Shown here: positions 17,284-25,857 of the stretch, piece after piece
How the letters are laid out: each line of letters begins with the position of its first letter
Position numbering within the stretch: position 1 is the first letter of the stretch
Source: Deltaproteobacteria bacterium IMCC39146
Lineage (GTDB): Bacteria > Desulfobacterota > Desulfuromonadia > Desulfuromonadales > BM103
Direction of reading: 5' to 3'
DNA length: 64,000 bases
NCBI GenBank assembly: GCA_030005635.1
Contig: JARUHP010000021.1
Span: 1-64,000 of the forward strand
Translations under genes and position numbers: made by a program
Notes under the pieces: model-generated
Database searches by the model: none
Seen by the model: the letters and a program-made list of their open reading frames with translations, nothing else
Told to the model about the DNA's origin: nothing

Positions 17284-17682
17284 ATGACTCTGCAAGCAAC
17301 TTTCAAACCGATCGGCGAGATCGTTACGCCTTACAAGACGCTCGCTGACTGTCCCAGAAACATCGACCCGAACGGACCACAATGCGAACTGATCCTGAGA
17401 GATGAGTTACATGATGGCCTGCTCGGCCTGGCTGCCGGGCAACGCATTCTGATCCTCTACTGGCTTGAACACGCCGACCGTTCTGCCATCCACCAGAATT
17501 CACGTCGAACCGGAGAGCTTGCAGGGGTCTTTGCGTTACGAACACCGAACCGCCCTAATCCAATCGGTGCCGCAGTCTTGGCGATCGAACAAATAATTGA
17601 CGGCGTTATCACCGTCCGCGGGCTCGACTGCCTCGACGGGACGCCGTTACTGGACATCAAACCCGCTATGTCGGGTGAATGA
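17284..17682 (+). CDS. trmO: tRNA m6t6A37 methyltransferase TrmO (TsaA)
   Basis: 132 residues matching the TsaA/TrmO core: FKPIGEIVTPYKT at the start, RRTGELAGVFALRTPNRPNPIG near 77 and VRGLDCLDGTPLLDIKP at the end. It uses S-adenosylmethionine to methylate t6A at position 37 of threonine tRNA. It is shorter than the E. coli protein, which has an extra C-terminal domain, but the short form is common. ATG 17284 lies one base after the exporter stop. It ends 53 bases before the rhomboid start. Confidence 0.88.
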   Translation: MTLQATFKPIGEIVTPYKTLADCPRNIDPNGPQCELILRDELHDGLLGLAAGQRILILYWLEHADRSAIHQNSRRTGELAGVFALRTPNRPNPIGAAVLAIEQIIDGVITVRGLDCLDGTPLLDIKPAMSGE

Positions 17683-17734
17683 CTTCGCCGAAAAGCAGCA
17701 AAAAATTACTCAGAGACTCAGGAATGTAACTCAC

Positions 17735-18535
17735 ATGGATTGGAAAAGTTTTTTTGATAGCCTCGGCATGAACGGTACCCGCTGGCAGTGGCGTATTATG
17801 AAATGGGAACGTAACCTTAAACAATTCAAGAGCGGCGATCTGACAACCATTGATTTTTCACTGCATCGGCTCATCCTCTATCTCAACCTGGCGCTGTTCT
17901 CCCTGATGGTAGTCCACGGTGTTCTGGCCGGATACGGTTTCAACGGCCTGTTTTCACCACCGACGCAATTATTACTGACCTGGGGTGGACAATTCTGGCC
18001 GGCCGTTCTACAAGACGGTCAGTGGTGGCGGTGCATCACCTACGCCTACAGCCATGGCGGGTTGATTCATCTCGCATTCAACATGATGGTTCTATATCAG
18101 GTCGGTCCCATGGTTGAACGGGAACTGGGCCCGGGCCGATTCATGGTGCTTTACACGGTGACGGCCATTACTGCAACCCTCGCCGGTCTGTTCTGGCACG
18201 CGTATACCCCGGTTGTCGGCGCTTCCGGAGCGTTGTTTGGCCTGATCGGGTTTGCCAGCGTCTATTTCCACCGAGTTGGTCCAGCAGGCCTGCAGCTGCG
18301 AAACTTCATGCTGCAATGGGCCCTGTTCGCATTTGTTTTCGGCCTCTTGGTCGGAGCCGACAACGCCGGGCACTTTGGCGGCGCCGTCGGAGGTGCCTTG
18401 CTCGGTTTGTTTCTCCCACCAAAGGGGCTGTTTAGTCCTCGTCGCAACAAACTCTGGAACGGCCTCGGCCTTACCTGTGCACTGGCCACCCTGCTGGCGC
18501 TGTTTAATATGCTTTACGTTATCGTGACCGCGTAA
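17735..18535 (+). CDS. Rhomboid family intramembrane serine protease
   Basis: 266 residues from ATG 17735, which follows an AGGA-type site; the frame stays open further upstream into trmO but that extension has no rhomboid features. Six or more membrane helices carry the catalytic serine in VGASGALFG (about 163) and the histidine in NAGHFGGAVGG (about 220). HGGLIHLAFNMM supplies the oxyanion-side histidine and asparagine. It cleaves membrane proteins within the bilayer. Its partner substrate is unknown. Ten bases separate it from ybaK. Confidence 0.88.
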   Translation: MDWKSFFDSLGMNGTRWQWRIMKWERNLKQFKSGDLTTIDFSLHRLILYLNLALFSLMVVHGVLAGYGFNGLFSPPTQLLLTWGGQFWPAVLQDGQWWRCITYAYSHGGLIHLAFNMMVLYQVGPMVERELGPGRFMVLYTVTAITATLAGLFWHAYTPVVGASGALFGLIGFASVYFHRVGPAGLQLRNFMLQWALFAFVFGLLVGADNAGHFGGAVGGALLGLFLPPKGLFSPRRNKLWNGLGLTCALATLLALFNMLYVIVTA

Positions 18536-18545
18536 GGAGAATCTT

Positions 18546-19034
18546 ATGGCAAGGGATAAATCTCCGGTCACCCCGGCAATTCGATTTTTGAAGCAACATA
18601 AGGTTGATCACTCCCAGCACCTCTACAGCTACGAGGAGAAAGGCGGCACCACAGTCTCAGCAAGAGAGCTCGGCATCGAAGAGCATCAGGTCATCAAAAC
18701 CCTGGTGATGGAAGATGAGCAACGAAAGCCTCTCATTGTCTTGATGCATGGAGACCAGGAAGTCTCGACCAAGGAACTCGCCAGATGTGTCGGTGTTAAA
18801 TCAATCACTCCCTGCAATCCTGAGATTGCACTGAAGCACTCCGGCTACCAGATTGGCGGCACGTCCCCTTTTGCCACCAGAAAGACAATGCCTGTCTATA
18901 TGGAAGAAACGATTACCACTCTGCCCCACATTTACATCAACGGTGGGAAGCGGGGGTTTCTGGTGAGTCTTACGCCGCAGAGTATCATTGACTTGTTGCA
19001 GCCGACGATGGTGGAGGTAGGGATAAAGAAGTAG
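18546..19034 (+). CDS. ybaK: Cys-tRNA(Pro) deacylase YbaK/EbsC
   Basis: 162 residues with the YbaK fold: GGTTVSARELGIEEHQVIKTLV near 29 containing the conserved lysine, and GGTSPFATRKTMPVYME near 105. It removes cysteine mischarged on proline tRNA. ATG 18546 follows AAGGAG. It lies ten bases after the rhomboid gene and is likely the last member of this transcript, before a small inverted repeat. Confidence 0.9.
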   Translation: MARDKSPVTPAIRFLKQHKVDHSQHLYSYEEKGGTTVSARELGIEEHQVIKTLVMEDEQRKPLIVLMHGDQEVSTKELARCVGVKSITPCNPEIALKHSGYQIGGTSPFATRKTMPVYMEETITTLPHIYINGGKRGFLVSLTPQSIIDLLQPTMVEVGIKK

Positions 19035-19038
19035 GTTA

Positions 19039-19071
19039 AGGGTTAAGGGTTTTCCAAGAACCTTTAACCCT
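19039..19071. repeat. Short inverted repeat
   Basis: AGGGTTAAGGGTT and AACCTTTAACCCT form a hairpin between ybaK and the sirtuin gene. No T run follows. A similar AGGTTAAGGG hairpin lies at about 24068-24116 between djlA and the HD gene. Confidence 0.6.
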
Positions 19072-19089
19072 GAGCCAAAAGGGAAAATC

Positions 19090-19914
19090 ATGCCTCTTTC
19101 AGAACGTTTTGAAAAAGCTGCTGAAGCGGTGAAATCAGCCAAAGCCATGATCGTGACCTCTGGAGCAGGTATGGGGGTTGATTCCGGCTTGCCTGATTTC
19201 CGTGGCGATCAAGGCTTCTGGAACGCTTACCCGATGTACGCGCATCTCGGCATCAGCTTCATTGACGCTGCAAATCCGGCCAACTTTGAAGGGGATCCGG
19301 CTTTCGGTTGGGGCTTCTACGGTCATCGTACCAATCTCTATCGTGCAACGGAGCCTCACCATGGTTTTCAAATGCTGCAGGATTGGGCTACGGAGTTTGG
19401 TCAGGACAGTTTCGTTGTCACCTCCAATGTCGATGGCCAGTTTCAGAAAGCCGGCTACCGAGAAGATCAGATTCTCGAAGTGCACGGCTCGATCAACCAC
19501 CTGCAGTGTCTCACACCCTGCTGCAATGACATCTGGGACAACAACGAAGTCGTTCCCGTTGATTTTAACAGTATGCGTGCCCAGCAGGTTCCACAGTGCC
19601 GACACTGCTCCCGCCCTGCCCGGCCCAACATCCTCATGTTCGGTGATTATTCGTGGCTCTCGGACCGCACCCGGGGTCAGGAGATGCGCTTCGATAGCTT
19701 CCTCACTGAACACCAGCAGGCTCCGATCGTGGTCATCGAGATGGGTGCCGGCACCTCTATCCCGACCATCCGTTACATGAGCGAACGAATCGGGCAGCGC
19801 AACGCTGCCAAAGTTATTCGTATCAACCCAAGAGAGTCGCATATCGCAGGTGGGCATACATCCCTGCCATGCGGCGCGTTAGAGGGGTTGGAGGGGATAG
19901 ATGCGTTGCTTTAA
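19090..19914 (+). CDS. SIR2 family NAD-dependent protein deacylase
   Basis: 274 residues. NAD-binding GAGMGVDSGLPDFRG near 22, the TSNVDG segment near 117, catalytic histidine in LEVHGSINHLQC near 135, and two zinc pairs (CLTPCC and CRHC). The C-terminal Rossmann part has EMGAGTSIPT. It removes acyl groups from lysine or may act on other substrates. It is cytoplasmic. The start follows GGGAAAATC, and no neighbour gives a specific partner. Confidence 0.87.
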   Translation: MPLSERFEKAAEAVKSAKAMIVTSGAGMGVDSGLPDFRGDQGFWNAYPMYAHLGISFIDAANPANFEGDPAFGWGFYGHRTNLYRATEPHHGFQMLQDWATEFGQDSFVVTSNVDGQFQKAGYREDQILEVHGSINHLQCLTPCCNDIWDNNEVVPVDFNSMRAQQVPQCRHCSRPARPNILMFGDYSWLSDRTRGQEMRFDSFLTEHQQAPIVVIEMGAGTSIPTIRYMSERIGQRNAAKVIRINPRESHIAGGHTSLPCGALEGLEGIDALL

Positions 19915-20220
19915 CGCGTAGAGCCAAAAGTTGCTGGCTAGATTTCAAAAGGTCACAGGCAACCATGCATATTTTGCGTAACGAGACCAAGAATCGTATA
20001 TTATTCCGCCAACGCAGGAAGAGCCAATAGATCACAGACACATAGTGTGTGCATATAACCACATGATTATTTAGATCTTTTCCAACCTTTCCTCCAACCT
20101 GATACGTTCTTCACCGTAAAACATATAAAAAAGGAACAGCTTTTGCTCCTTAACAGATCATAGGCAAAACCTTTTTAGAGATTCCACAAGGGAATGGCAC
20201 TTTTCAGTCAGGAGGATGTC

Positions 20221-20451
20221 ATGGAAAATAGACCTGTCGATATTTCCAATATTCAAGACCTGATCTTTGAACGCCGGCAGATTGTCGCTTTACTCGAAAA
20301 CCAGGAACTCTGGCTTCAAATCCCGCTTGTTCATCGCTTTGCCATTGTCGAGTCAAGTGAGTTCATGGTCTTGATGGGGGAAACCTTTACTGCTGAAACA
20401 CGCTACCTCCTGGAAAGTGAGGTTGACGCGATGATGGCAATTAGCCATTAA
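20221..20451 (+). CDS. Small conserved-looking protein of unknown function
   Basis: 76 residues from ATG 20221, chosen because CAGGAGGA lies 7 bases upstream; an earlier ATG at 20194 has no such site. The protein is mostly helical (IQDLIFERRQIVALLENQE) with a hydrophobic middle stretch and acidic end, without signal peptide or cysteines. I do not recognise a family. The 306 bases before it hold only a weak AAGGA/TCCTT hairpin near 20131. Confidence 0.65.
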   Translation: MENRPVDISNIQDLIFERRQIVALLENQELWLQIPLVHRFAIVESSEFMVLMGETFTAETRYLLESEVDAMMAISH

Positions 20452-20595
20452 GCCAAAAGTAGCCAGCATCCGATTCATAAGCTCTTCTGGGGAGGGCATA
20501 AACAGAAAAAGGACCGGAGTTTTCACTCTGGGCCTCCCTCAGGCTGCTGACAAAGTTTCGTTTTGCTCCCAAGGTCGGAAATGAAGAGAGGGCAT

Positions 20596-21093
20596 CAGAT
20601 CGTTAATCTGTTGCTCTTTTTTAGTCCTTTTAACCCCAAAGACTAAGGCAAAACCGTCGGGTTTGCCCGACAGCAACGTCATTTTCTTTGTGGCGACAAA
20701 GAAAACGAAGCAAAAGAAAACTCGACGCTGCGCTGGGCATGTTTTACTCGGTTCATTCTGGTGGCAAATATTACTGGAATAAATCTTTGGTAGTCTACGC
20801 ATCCCCCGTTAGCCCCGAGGCCCTTTAGGACCTCTATGACTCTGGTTTATGTTACTTTTGTCTTTTGCTGCAAAAGGCCAAGACCTGGAAGGCCCTCACC
20901 CAGGGCCGGATTCTTTATTTCTGCCACATCTTAAAATCATAAAATCTGGCAAAGGAGATGCCCTCCGCAAGGAGCAAGGCCTTTTTTGCATCCTTTTTGT
21001 GGCCGCTTGGACAAAAAGGATGGCGTCTGGCGGGACGCGACCCGCCGGTTATGCTTTGATCTTAAAAGTAAAGAGCAACAGATTAACGATCTG
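20596..21093. repeat. 500-bp element with long inverted ends
   Basis: CAGATCGTTAATCTGTTGCT at the left is repeated inverted at the right end, where AGAGCAACAGATTAACGATC runs straight into its own complement. Just inside, both ends have related AGTCCTTTTAA and TTAAAAGTAAA sequence. The interior has TTTGTGGCGACAAAG and CTTTTGCTGCAAAAG palindromes and no plausible gene. It looks like a non-coding mobile repeat (MITE-like) or a composite of intergenic palindromes. Confidence 0.65.
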
Positions 21094-21196
21094 TTGCTCT
21101 GAGACTGCCTAGATAACGCACATAAATACTTAACTCACCAGACAGATTAAATACAAATCCCACATCAATTCAATATGGGGTTTGTCAACAATCTGA

Positions 21197-21225
21197 GGGC
21201 CGGAGTGGAAACTCCGGCCCTTTTT
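21197..21225 (+). terminator. Plus-strand terminator
   Basis: GGGCCGGAGT and ACTCCGGCCC pair perfectly around GGAA and are followed by TTTTT. It would stop plus-strand transcription through the repeat before it reaches the convergent cytochrome gene. Confidence 0.85.
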
Positions 21226-21244
21226 GTGTAACAACCAACTTAGA

Positions 21245-22291
21245 TTACTTATGGAAACCCTTGGCACCTTTCGCTGCCCATGCCTTGTCACGACTGGCAT
21301 GACAGCTCAGACAGGCATATTCAACCGTAACAAAATTCTTAGCAAAAGTTGACTTCTTGCCATTTTCCTCGATGGTCTTAAACATGTCAGCATCCGCATC
21401 AGTGTTGATTTTGAAGATGTGTGTACGAACATCACCAATATAACTCGCTACGCTGATCGCAGACTTACTCGCTTTTGGCATGTGGCACTCAATACAACGG
21501 GTACCCTGTTTGCCATGAATGTTTTTGGCGTAACCCGTTGCAATCTCACTATGGCATTCAGCGCAGTTGTTCTTGGCATTAATGGCCCGGTCGTGAGGAT
21601 TGTGGCACTCGGTACAAGACAGGTCTTTATGAACACCGGCCTTCAACTCGTTGATCTGCTCATGATGCTTGATGAAACCGCCACTCGCAGGAGGTTGTGG
21701 GCCCATACCACCGCGCTGGTGGCATTTGCCACAGGCCTCGGCGGTGCGATCGATAGCAATCGTCTTCTTGCTCGGCTTCTTGATGTGATCTCCGCCAGGT
21801 CCATGACACTCTTCACAACCGATGCCATCTTCAGCCCAGGTTCCGATCATCCCTTCCATTCCGTCCTGGTTACCTTCTTTACTGTAAGCGGTCATGTGAC
21901 AGGGGCCACATTTGTAAGGCTTCTTCTCGCCTTTGTGGTAGAAGGACCAGCTGCCATCTTGAAGATTGTACTGAGTTTTCGCTTCGGACCCATCTTTGGC
22001 TGTCGTAATAATGTAGCCATCATTATTGATAAAGCGCGCTTTCTTGTTAGCTCCGCCAATCACGTAGCTGACATCGTCCCAACTGTAGCCCGGAGGCAAT
22101 GGCAACTTGGCATAGCGGGCCTTTTCCATCTTCCTCAACTTCCAGGGATGGCCACTGGCTTGCCAGAGGTTGAATTCATCAGCATGACATTTGAAACACT
22201 TTTCGGAGCCGACGTAATCGGTTGCGCTGGCCGGCACGGCCAAACCGAGGCAGACGACAAGGGCAAGGGTGAACTGCAGTAAGGTCTTCAT
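21245..22291 (-). CDS. Octahaem c-type cytochrome
   Basis: 348 residues with a signal peptide (cut near VPASA) and eight CXXCH haem sites: CFKCH, CGPCH, CEECH, CGKCH, CTECH, CAECH, CIECH and CLSCH. The protein is periplasmic and probably carries electrons in respiration. The arrangement resembles the multihaem cytochromes of Geobacter-type bacteria, but I cannot assign a named homologue. ATG 22291 follows AGGAGGA. It is monocistronic. Haem attachment would depend on the ResB/CcsB system encoded at 33-35 kb. Confidence 0.92.
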   Translation of the reverse strand: MKTLLQFTLALVVCLGLAVPASATDYVGSEKCFKCHADEFNLWQASGHPWKLRKMEKARYAKLPLPPGYSWDDVSYVIGGANKKARFINNDGYIITTAKDGSEAKTQYNLQDGSWSFYHKGEKKPYKCGPCHMTAYSKEGNQDGMEGMIGTWAEDGIGCEECHGPGGDHIKKPSKKTIAIDRTAEACGKCHQRGGMGPQPPASGGFIKHHEQINELKAGVHKDLSCTECHNPHDRAINAKNNCAECHSEIATGYAKNIHGKQGTRCIECHMPKASKSAISVASYIGDVRTHIFKINTDADADMFKTIEENGKKSTFAKNFVTVEYACLSCHASRDKAWAAKGAKGFHK

Positions 22292-22508
22292 GGTGTCCTC
22301 CTGATAGGATGAGAAGGGATATCTGGTAATCTAGTCTAAAAGCAAAACCCGTTTTGATACTTTACCCGACAGGTGTGAAAATACAACAACGCCCCGCAAC
22401 ATCAGTTACAGGGCGGATTAAAATATTTACGTCAAGTGAATGTTCAGGGGATTTGCCTACAAGACGAGCTGTATGCGTCTCGTCGTATACGTCAAAAAGC
22501 TAGAGTCC

Positions 22509-23237
22509 CTATCTTTCCCGTAACTTGGATAACAACCTCAGGAGCTCAAGATAGAGCCAGGCCAGGGTAACAACCAGACCAAAAGCCGCATACCACTCCA
22601 TGTAACGAGGTGCGACTCCATGCCCACGCTCAATAAAATCAAAATCGAGGACGAGATTCAGGGCTGCAATCACAACCACGAAAAGACTGAAAAGAATCCC
22701 CATGGGGCCAGATTCATGGATCACAGGCATATTCCAGCCAAACATACCACCAATCATACTAATCAGGTAAACCACGGCAATGCCGCCGGTAGCTGCAAAC
22801 ACGCCGAGTTTGAAATTTTCCGTCGCCCTGATCAGGCGGGTTTTGTAAGCTAATAAAAGAGCGAAGAGTGTACCGAAAGTCAGGCCAACAGCCTGGATAA
22901 CAATACCCGGGAAACGTGCTTCAAAGAATGCAGAGATCCCTCCCAGGGCCAGACCTTCCAAGACAGCATAAATCGGCGCAGTTTTCGGTGCCCAGGTGGC
23001 TTTAAAGATGGTGATCATGGCAAACACAAGGCTGCCGATGATCCCGCCAATCATCCAGGGCTGCACCGCTGCAGCGCCCTGGTTGTAGAACAGGTTCCAG
23101 GAGTAACTGGCACCGATCACGACTAAGGCCAGCAGGGCTATGGTCTTGTTAACCGCCCCTTGCAGGGTCATTGTTTCAGTCCCGGCAACCGCCTGAGTAA
23201 AAACACTTTCTTTCATCATTGGATTGGACGTACGCAT
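22509..23237 (-). CDS. Bax inhibitor-1/YccA family membrane protein
   Basis: 242 residues with seven hydrophobic segments and the family end LDFDFIERGHGVAPRYMEWYAAFGL. The acidic pair in the last helices is the pH-sensing diaspartyl region of the calcium-leak BsYetJ type. In bacteria, members such as YccA modulate FtsH. Here no partner lies next to it. The first 25 residues are polar and may be cytoplasmic. Confidence 0.88.
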   Translation of the reverse strand: MRTSNPMMKESVFTQAVAGTETMTLQGAVNKTIALLALVVIGASYSWNLFYNQGAAAVQPWMIGGIIGSLVFAMITIFKATWAPKTAPIYAVLEGLALGGISAFFEARFPGIVIQAVGLTFGTLFALLLAYKTRLIRATENFKLGVFAATGGIAVVYLISMIGGMFGWNMPVIHESGPMGILFSLFVVVIAALNLVLDFDFIERGHGVAPRYMEWYAAFGLVVTLAWLYLELLRLLSKLRER

Positions 23238-23336
23238 TTTACTTCCTCGTTGTTAAGTTATTTAAGAGGTGATTTGACTAACGTCTATGGTGTTACCGCG
23301 TTAACTGTTTCACCCTAGGAGACTGTCTGTTTGAAT

Positions 23337-23367
23337 AAAAAAGCCGGGGGGAAACCCGGCTTTTTTA
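23337..23367. terminator. Bidirectional terminator
   Basis: AAAAGCCGGG and CCCGGCTTTTTT flank a short loop. Runs of A and T on both sides let it work in both directions. It ends the minus-strand djlA-HD transcript about 120 bases after the HD gene. Confidence 0.8.
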
Positions 23368-23488
23368 TCAGCATGGATGAACGTTGTTGCTGCCAACGAC
23401 TCTCGGTTTCTGATAACGCTTCATTGGTTCCTCCTTAGTCATTATTCTGAATCAGGACACAGGTCATTCTACCCTGCTCTCATAAAGC

Positions 23489-24055
23489 TTACAAGCCCAA
23501 CTCGCTGTCTATACCCTGCATCGCCAGCAAAGAGAGATCACAGAATTCTGCAAGCGGGACACCGCCCACCTCGCATTCGCGGATAATGTCGCGATTTGCG
23601 CCGGCGGCAAAGGCCTTTTCCTTGATCCGTTTGCGCACCGATTTCGGCTTGACGCTGGCCAGCTTTTTATCCGGATAAACGAGGGCTGTGGCGATGATCA
23701 ATCCGGTGATTGTCTCTCCTGCTGCCAGCAGATGTTGAAATTGGGTAGTGCGCCGCTCTCCTGAATGAGCCTGTTCATTGTGCAAACGGATCGCCTCAAT
23801 GATTTCTGCGTTAACACCTTTCTCTGCGAGGATACGTGCTGTCTCGCGGGTGTGCACATCAAGATCCGTATGTGATTCAGCATCCAGGTCGTGAAGCAAA
23901 CCAGCCAGCCCCCACTTTTCTGCGTCTTCGCCGACATGCTCCGCCAGCGCTTTCATAACAGCTTCAGCAGCCAGGCAGTGGTTGATCATATTTGGGCTTT
24001 TGACATGTTGCTTGACCAGCTCAAAAGCTTCTTCACGAGTGATGCCGTAGTTCAT
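23489..24055 (-). CDS. HD-domain protein (HDIG type)
   Basis: 188 residues from ATG 24055, which has GGAG upstream; the frame is open further back but that part is the intergenic repeat. Metal ligands of an HD phosphohydrolase are visible in NHCLAAEAV, GLLHDLDAE and RLHNEQAH. The IDSELGL tail is family-typical. The family is often annotated as a putative nucleotide or nucleic-acid phosphohydrolase, with no proven substrate. It lies 65 bp after djlA in the same direction. Confidence 0.82.
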   Translation of the reverse strand: MNYGITREEAFELVKQHVKSPNMINHCLAAEAVMKALAEHVGEDAEKWGLAGLLHDLDAESHTDLDVHTRETARILAEKGVNAEIIEAIRLHNEQAHSGERRTTQFQHLLAAGETITGLIIATALVYPDKKLASVKPKSVRKRIKEKAFAAGANRDIIRECEVGGVPLAEFCDLSLLAMQGIDSELGL

Positions 24056-24120
24056 AGATACTCCAAGTTTCGGGTTAAAGGTTAAGGGAAAAAGGATATC
24101 CCTTATCCCTTTACCTGTAA

Positions 24121-24870
24121 TCACTTCTTAGCGTTCTGAATCGCTTCATAGGCTTCGTTGATTTCACGGAACTTTTCCTCCGCAAACTTGGTGAAATCTT
24201 CTGGCAGACCCTTGGAGACAATTTTGTCCGGATGGTATTCGCTGACCAGTTTGCGGTAGGCTTTTTTAACAGAACTCGTATCGGCATCATCCTCCAGGCC
24301 AAGAACAGCATAGTGATGTGAGAGACTACTTACAAATTGACGCTTCACCGTTTCGAAAGTACTGTTTTGCAAACCGATCAGAGAGGGAGCTGCACGCAGA
24401 AACTTCTCCTCAGCGGGATGAAGAACGCCATCAGCCAGGGCTATCGTAAAGAGCATTTCGTAGAACATTGTCCGGAGTTGTGGTTCGGCTTGAAAAACCT
24501 GGCCGAATTGACGAGCATAATCCTCAAAAGGGGTCGCATTATCCTTTGCCTCGTTAAAAACGCCCATGGCAAATTGCTGATGAACCTGATCGAGACGAAG
24601 TTTATCGGCCATAAAGCTGCGCACAGCACTGATTTCATCTTCGCAGACACGACCATCAGCCTTGGCCATCTTGCCAAGCATGGCAAATGTAGCCGTAAAA
24701 AAAACCGCCTGGCGCTGCTCCTGTCCGGTCATACGACCCGACTCGACGATGCCGGCACGGGCCTTGTCATCAATCAGTGCATGCCCGAGCGACACACCAA
24801 CCAACGCACCGATAGGGCCACCCATCATAAAGCCGACGCTTCCTCCCATTATCTTGCCAAACCAGGACAT
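24121..24870 (-). CDS. djlA: DnaJ-like co-chaperone DjlA
   Basis: 249 residues: a glycine-rich membrane segment at the N-terminus (GGSVGFMMGGPIGALVGVSLG), a TerB domain (about 50-165, KMAKADGRVCEDEI), and a C-terminal J domain with the HPD motif in SEYHPDKIVSKG (about 213). DjlA stimulates DnaK ATPase at the inner membrane. ATG 24870 follows AAGGAGAT. A short inverted repeat separates it from the HD gene. Confidence 0.93.
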   Translation of the reverse strand: MSWFGKIMGGSVGFMMGGPIGALVGVSLGHALIDDKARAGIVESGRMTGQEQRQAVFFTATFAMLGKMAKADGRVCEDEISAVRSFMADKLRLDQVHQQFAMGVFNEAKDNATPFEDYARQFGQVFQAEPQLRTMFYEMLFTIALADGVLHPAEEKFLRAAPSLIGLQNSTFETVKRQFVSSLSHHYAVLGLEDDADTSSVKKAYRKLVSEYHPDKIVSKGLPEDFTKFAEEKFREINEAYEAIQNAKK

Positions 24871-25244
24871 GACTTATATCTCCTTATATTGCCTTGGACG
24901 TCATTCTTTAGATTGTTACCGTTTTCGTTGAAACAACGGGCATGTTAACACGTCAAAAGCTTCATCGCCATAGCAACCGGACATCCGAAAGACTGTGCTG
25001 ATTTTATTACGTGATGTTAATTAGCGTAGCTCTTGTGACAACTGTGGGCATTATACATCATCGGGTATGGCTTAAAGACAACATGTATCAATGGCATATC
25101 ATCCTGGACTTTCAAAAGCCTCTGGAAACAAAGAGATTTTACATTTCTAATCTCGTTCCCAAGAAGCTGAAATAATTAGCCTTCGTCTCCAACCTTCGAC
25201 AGAAAAAGATCATTTTAGTCAACATTGAAAAGATATAACCGATA

Positions 25245-25263
25245 TTGGCACATCACTTGCTTT
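25245..25263 (+). promoter_or_regulatory. Sigma54 (RpoN) promoter
   Basis: TTGGCACATCACTTGCTTT has GG (25247-25248) and GC (25259-25260) exactly ten bases apart and matches the full consensus TTGGCAC-N5-TTGCT. Transcription would start near 25272, 45 bases before the PEGA lipoprotein gene. The preceding 370 bases show no gene and may hold activator sites. Confidence 0.85.
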
Positions 25264-25316
25264 TTGATTAGATAGTTCAATTTTATGATTCTCGGGGGAG
25301 AACGTAAGGGATAAAG

Positions 25317-25721
25317 ATGCTCCACAAACTTATTATTATCGTTCTGCTCGCTCTCTTCACCAGTGCCTGTGCGCAACAGGCTGCATTTGTCTCCACTCCT
25401 CCCGGAGCCCAGGTGTTTATCGATGGTGAAGAAATTGGTGTAACTCCATGCGACTTCAATTACAAGTTGAGCACAACAGTGAGTCATAACGTCAAGATCA
25501 ACAAGCAGGGTTACAATCCCGTCGAGTTTGTCGTGGTTGCCGATGAGGTAGATACCAAAGCACGCAACAACTGGGTAGCTGCAGGTGCCGTATGGAGCCC
25601 GCTTTGGTTGGGGACCATCTTTACCAAGAAGCTCAAAGACATCTACGCTTTTGCATTGCTGGCTGAACCGGCACAGATGACAGCTTCAGTAGAGCAGGTT
25701 GCAATAGAGCCTGAGCTGTAA
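25317..25721 (+). CDS. PEGA-domain lipoprotein
   Basis: 134 residues: lipoprotein signal with lipobox FTSAC (cysteine 18), then a PEGA domain (FVSTPPGAQVFIDGEEIGVTPC) at about 25-75, a short hydrophobic stretch (GAVWSPLWLGTIFT) and an acidic tail. PEGA domains occur in surface proteins. The gene has a near-perfect RpoN promoter and a strong terminator, so it is a single-gene transcript controlled by some enhancer-binding protein, possibly for nitrogen, motility or surface functions. Which one is unknown. Confidence 0.82.
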   Translation: MLHKLIIIVLLALFTSACAQQAAFVSTPPGAQVFIDGEEIGVTPCDFNYKLSTTVSHNVKINKQGYNPVEFVVVADEVDTKARNNWVAAGAVWSPLWLGTIFTKKLKDIYAFALLAEPAQMTASVEQVAIEPEL

Positions 25722-25747
25722 CCAGGAACAACATCATTCAATTAATA

Positions 25748-25782
25748 AAAGGCCTGCTTCGTAATGAGCAGGCCTTTTTTGT
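25748..25782 (+). terminator. Terminator of the PEGA lipoprotein gene
   Basis: AAAAGGCCTGCT and AGCAGGCCTTTTTT form a strong stem followed by T residues. Confidence 0.9.
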
Positions 25783-25857
25783 CTCAAATCATTCAGACTC
25801 TTTTTCATCACAGAGTTGTCAAGAGTCTGAAGCTATCTCTTCAACTGCCGGCCAAAA

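Noticed and set aside
19135-19857. A long minus-strand frame opposite the sirtuin gene.
   Set aside because: The plus-strand reading has clear SIR2 motifs; the minus-strand frame has none.
20539-21112. Two 87-codon frames, one on each strand, inside the 500-bp inverted repeat.
   Set aside because: Both run through palindromes and inverted ends; no ribosome site or domain.
21419-22282. An 287-codon plus-strand frame opposite the octahaem cytochrome.
   Set aside because: The eight CXXCH motifs, signal peptide and ribosome site are all on the minus strand; the opposite frame is a by-product of codon bias.
25084-25176. A 30-codon frame MYQWHIILDF...VPKKLK upstream of the RpoN promoter.
   Set aside because: No ribosome site and no recognisable family; too short to support.
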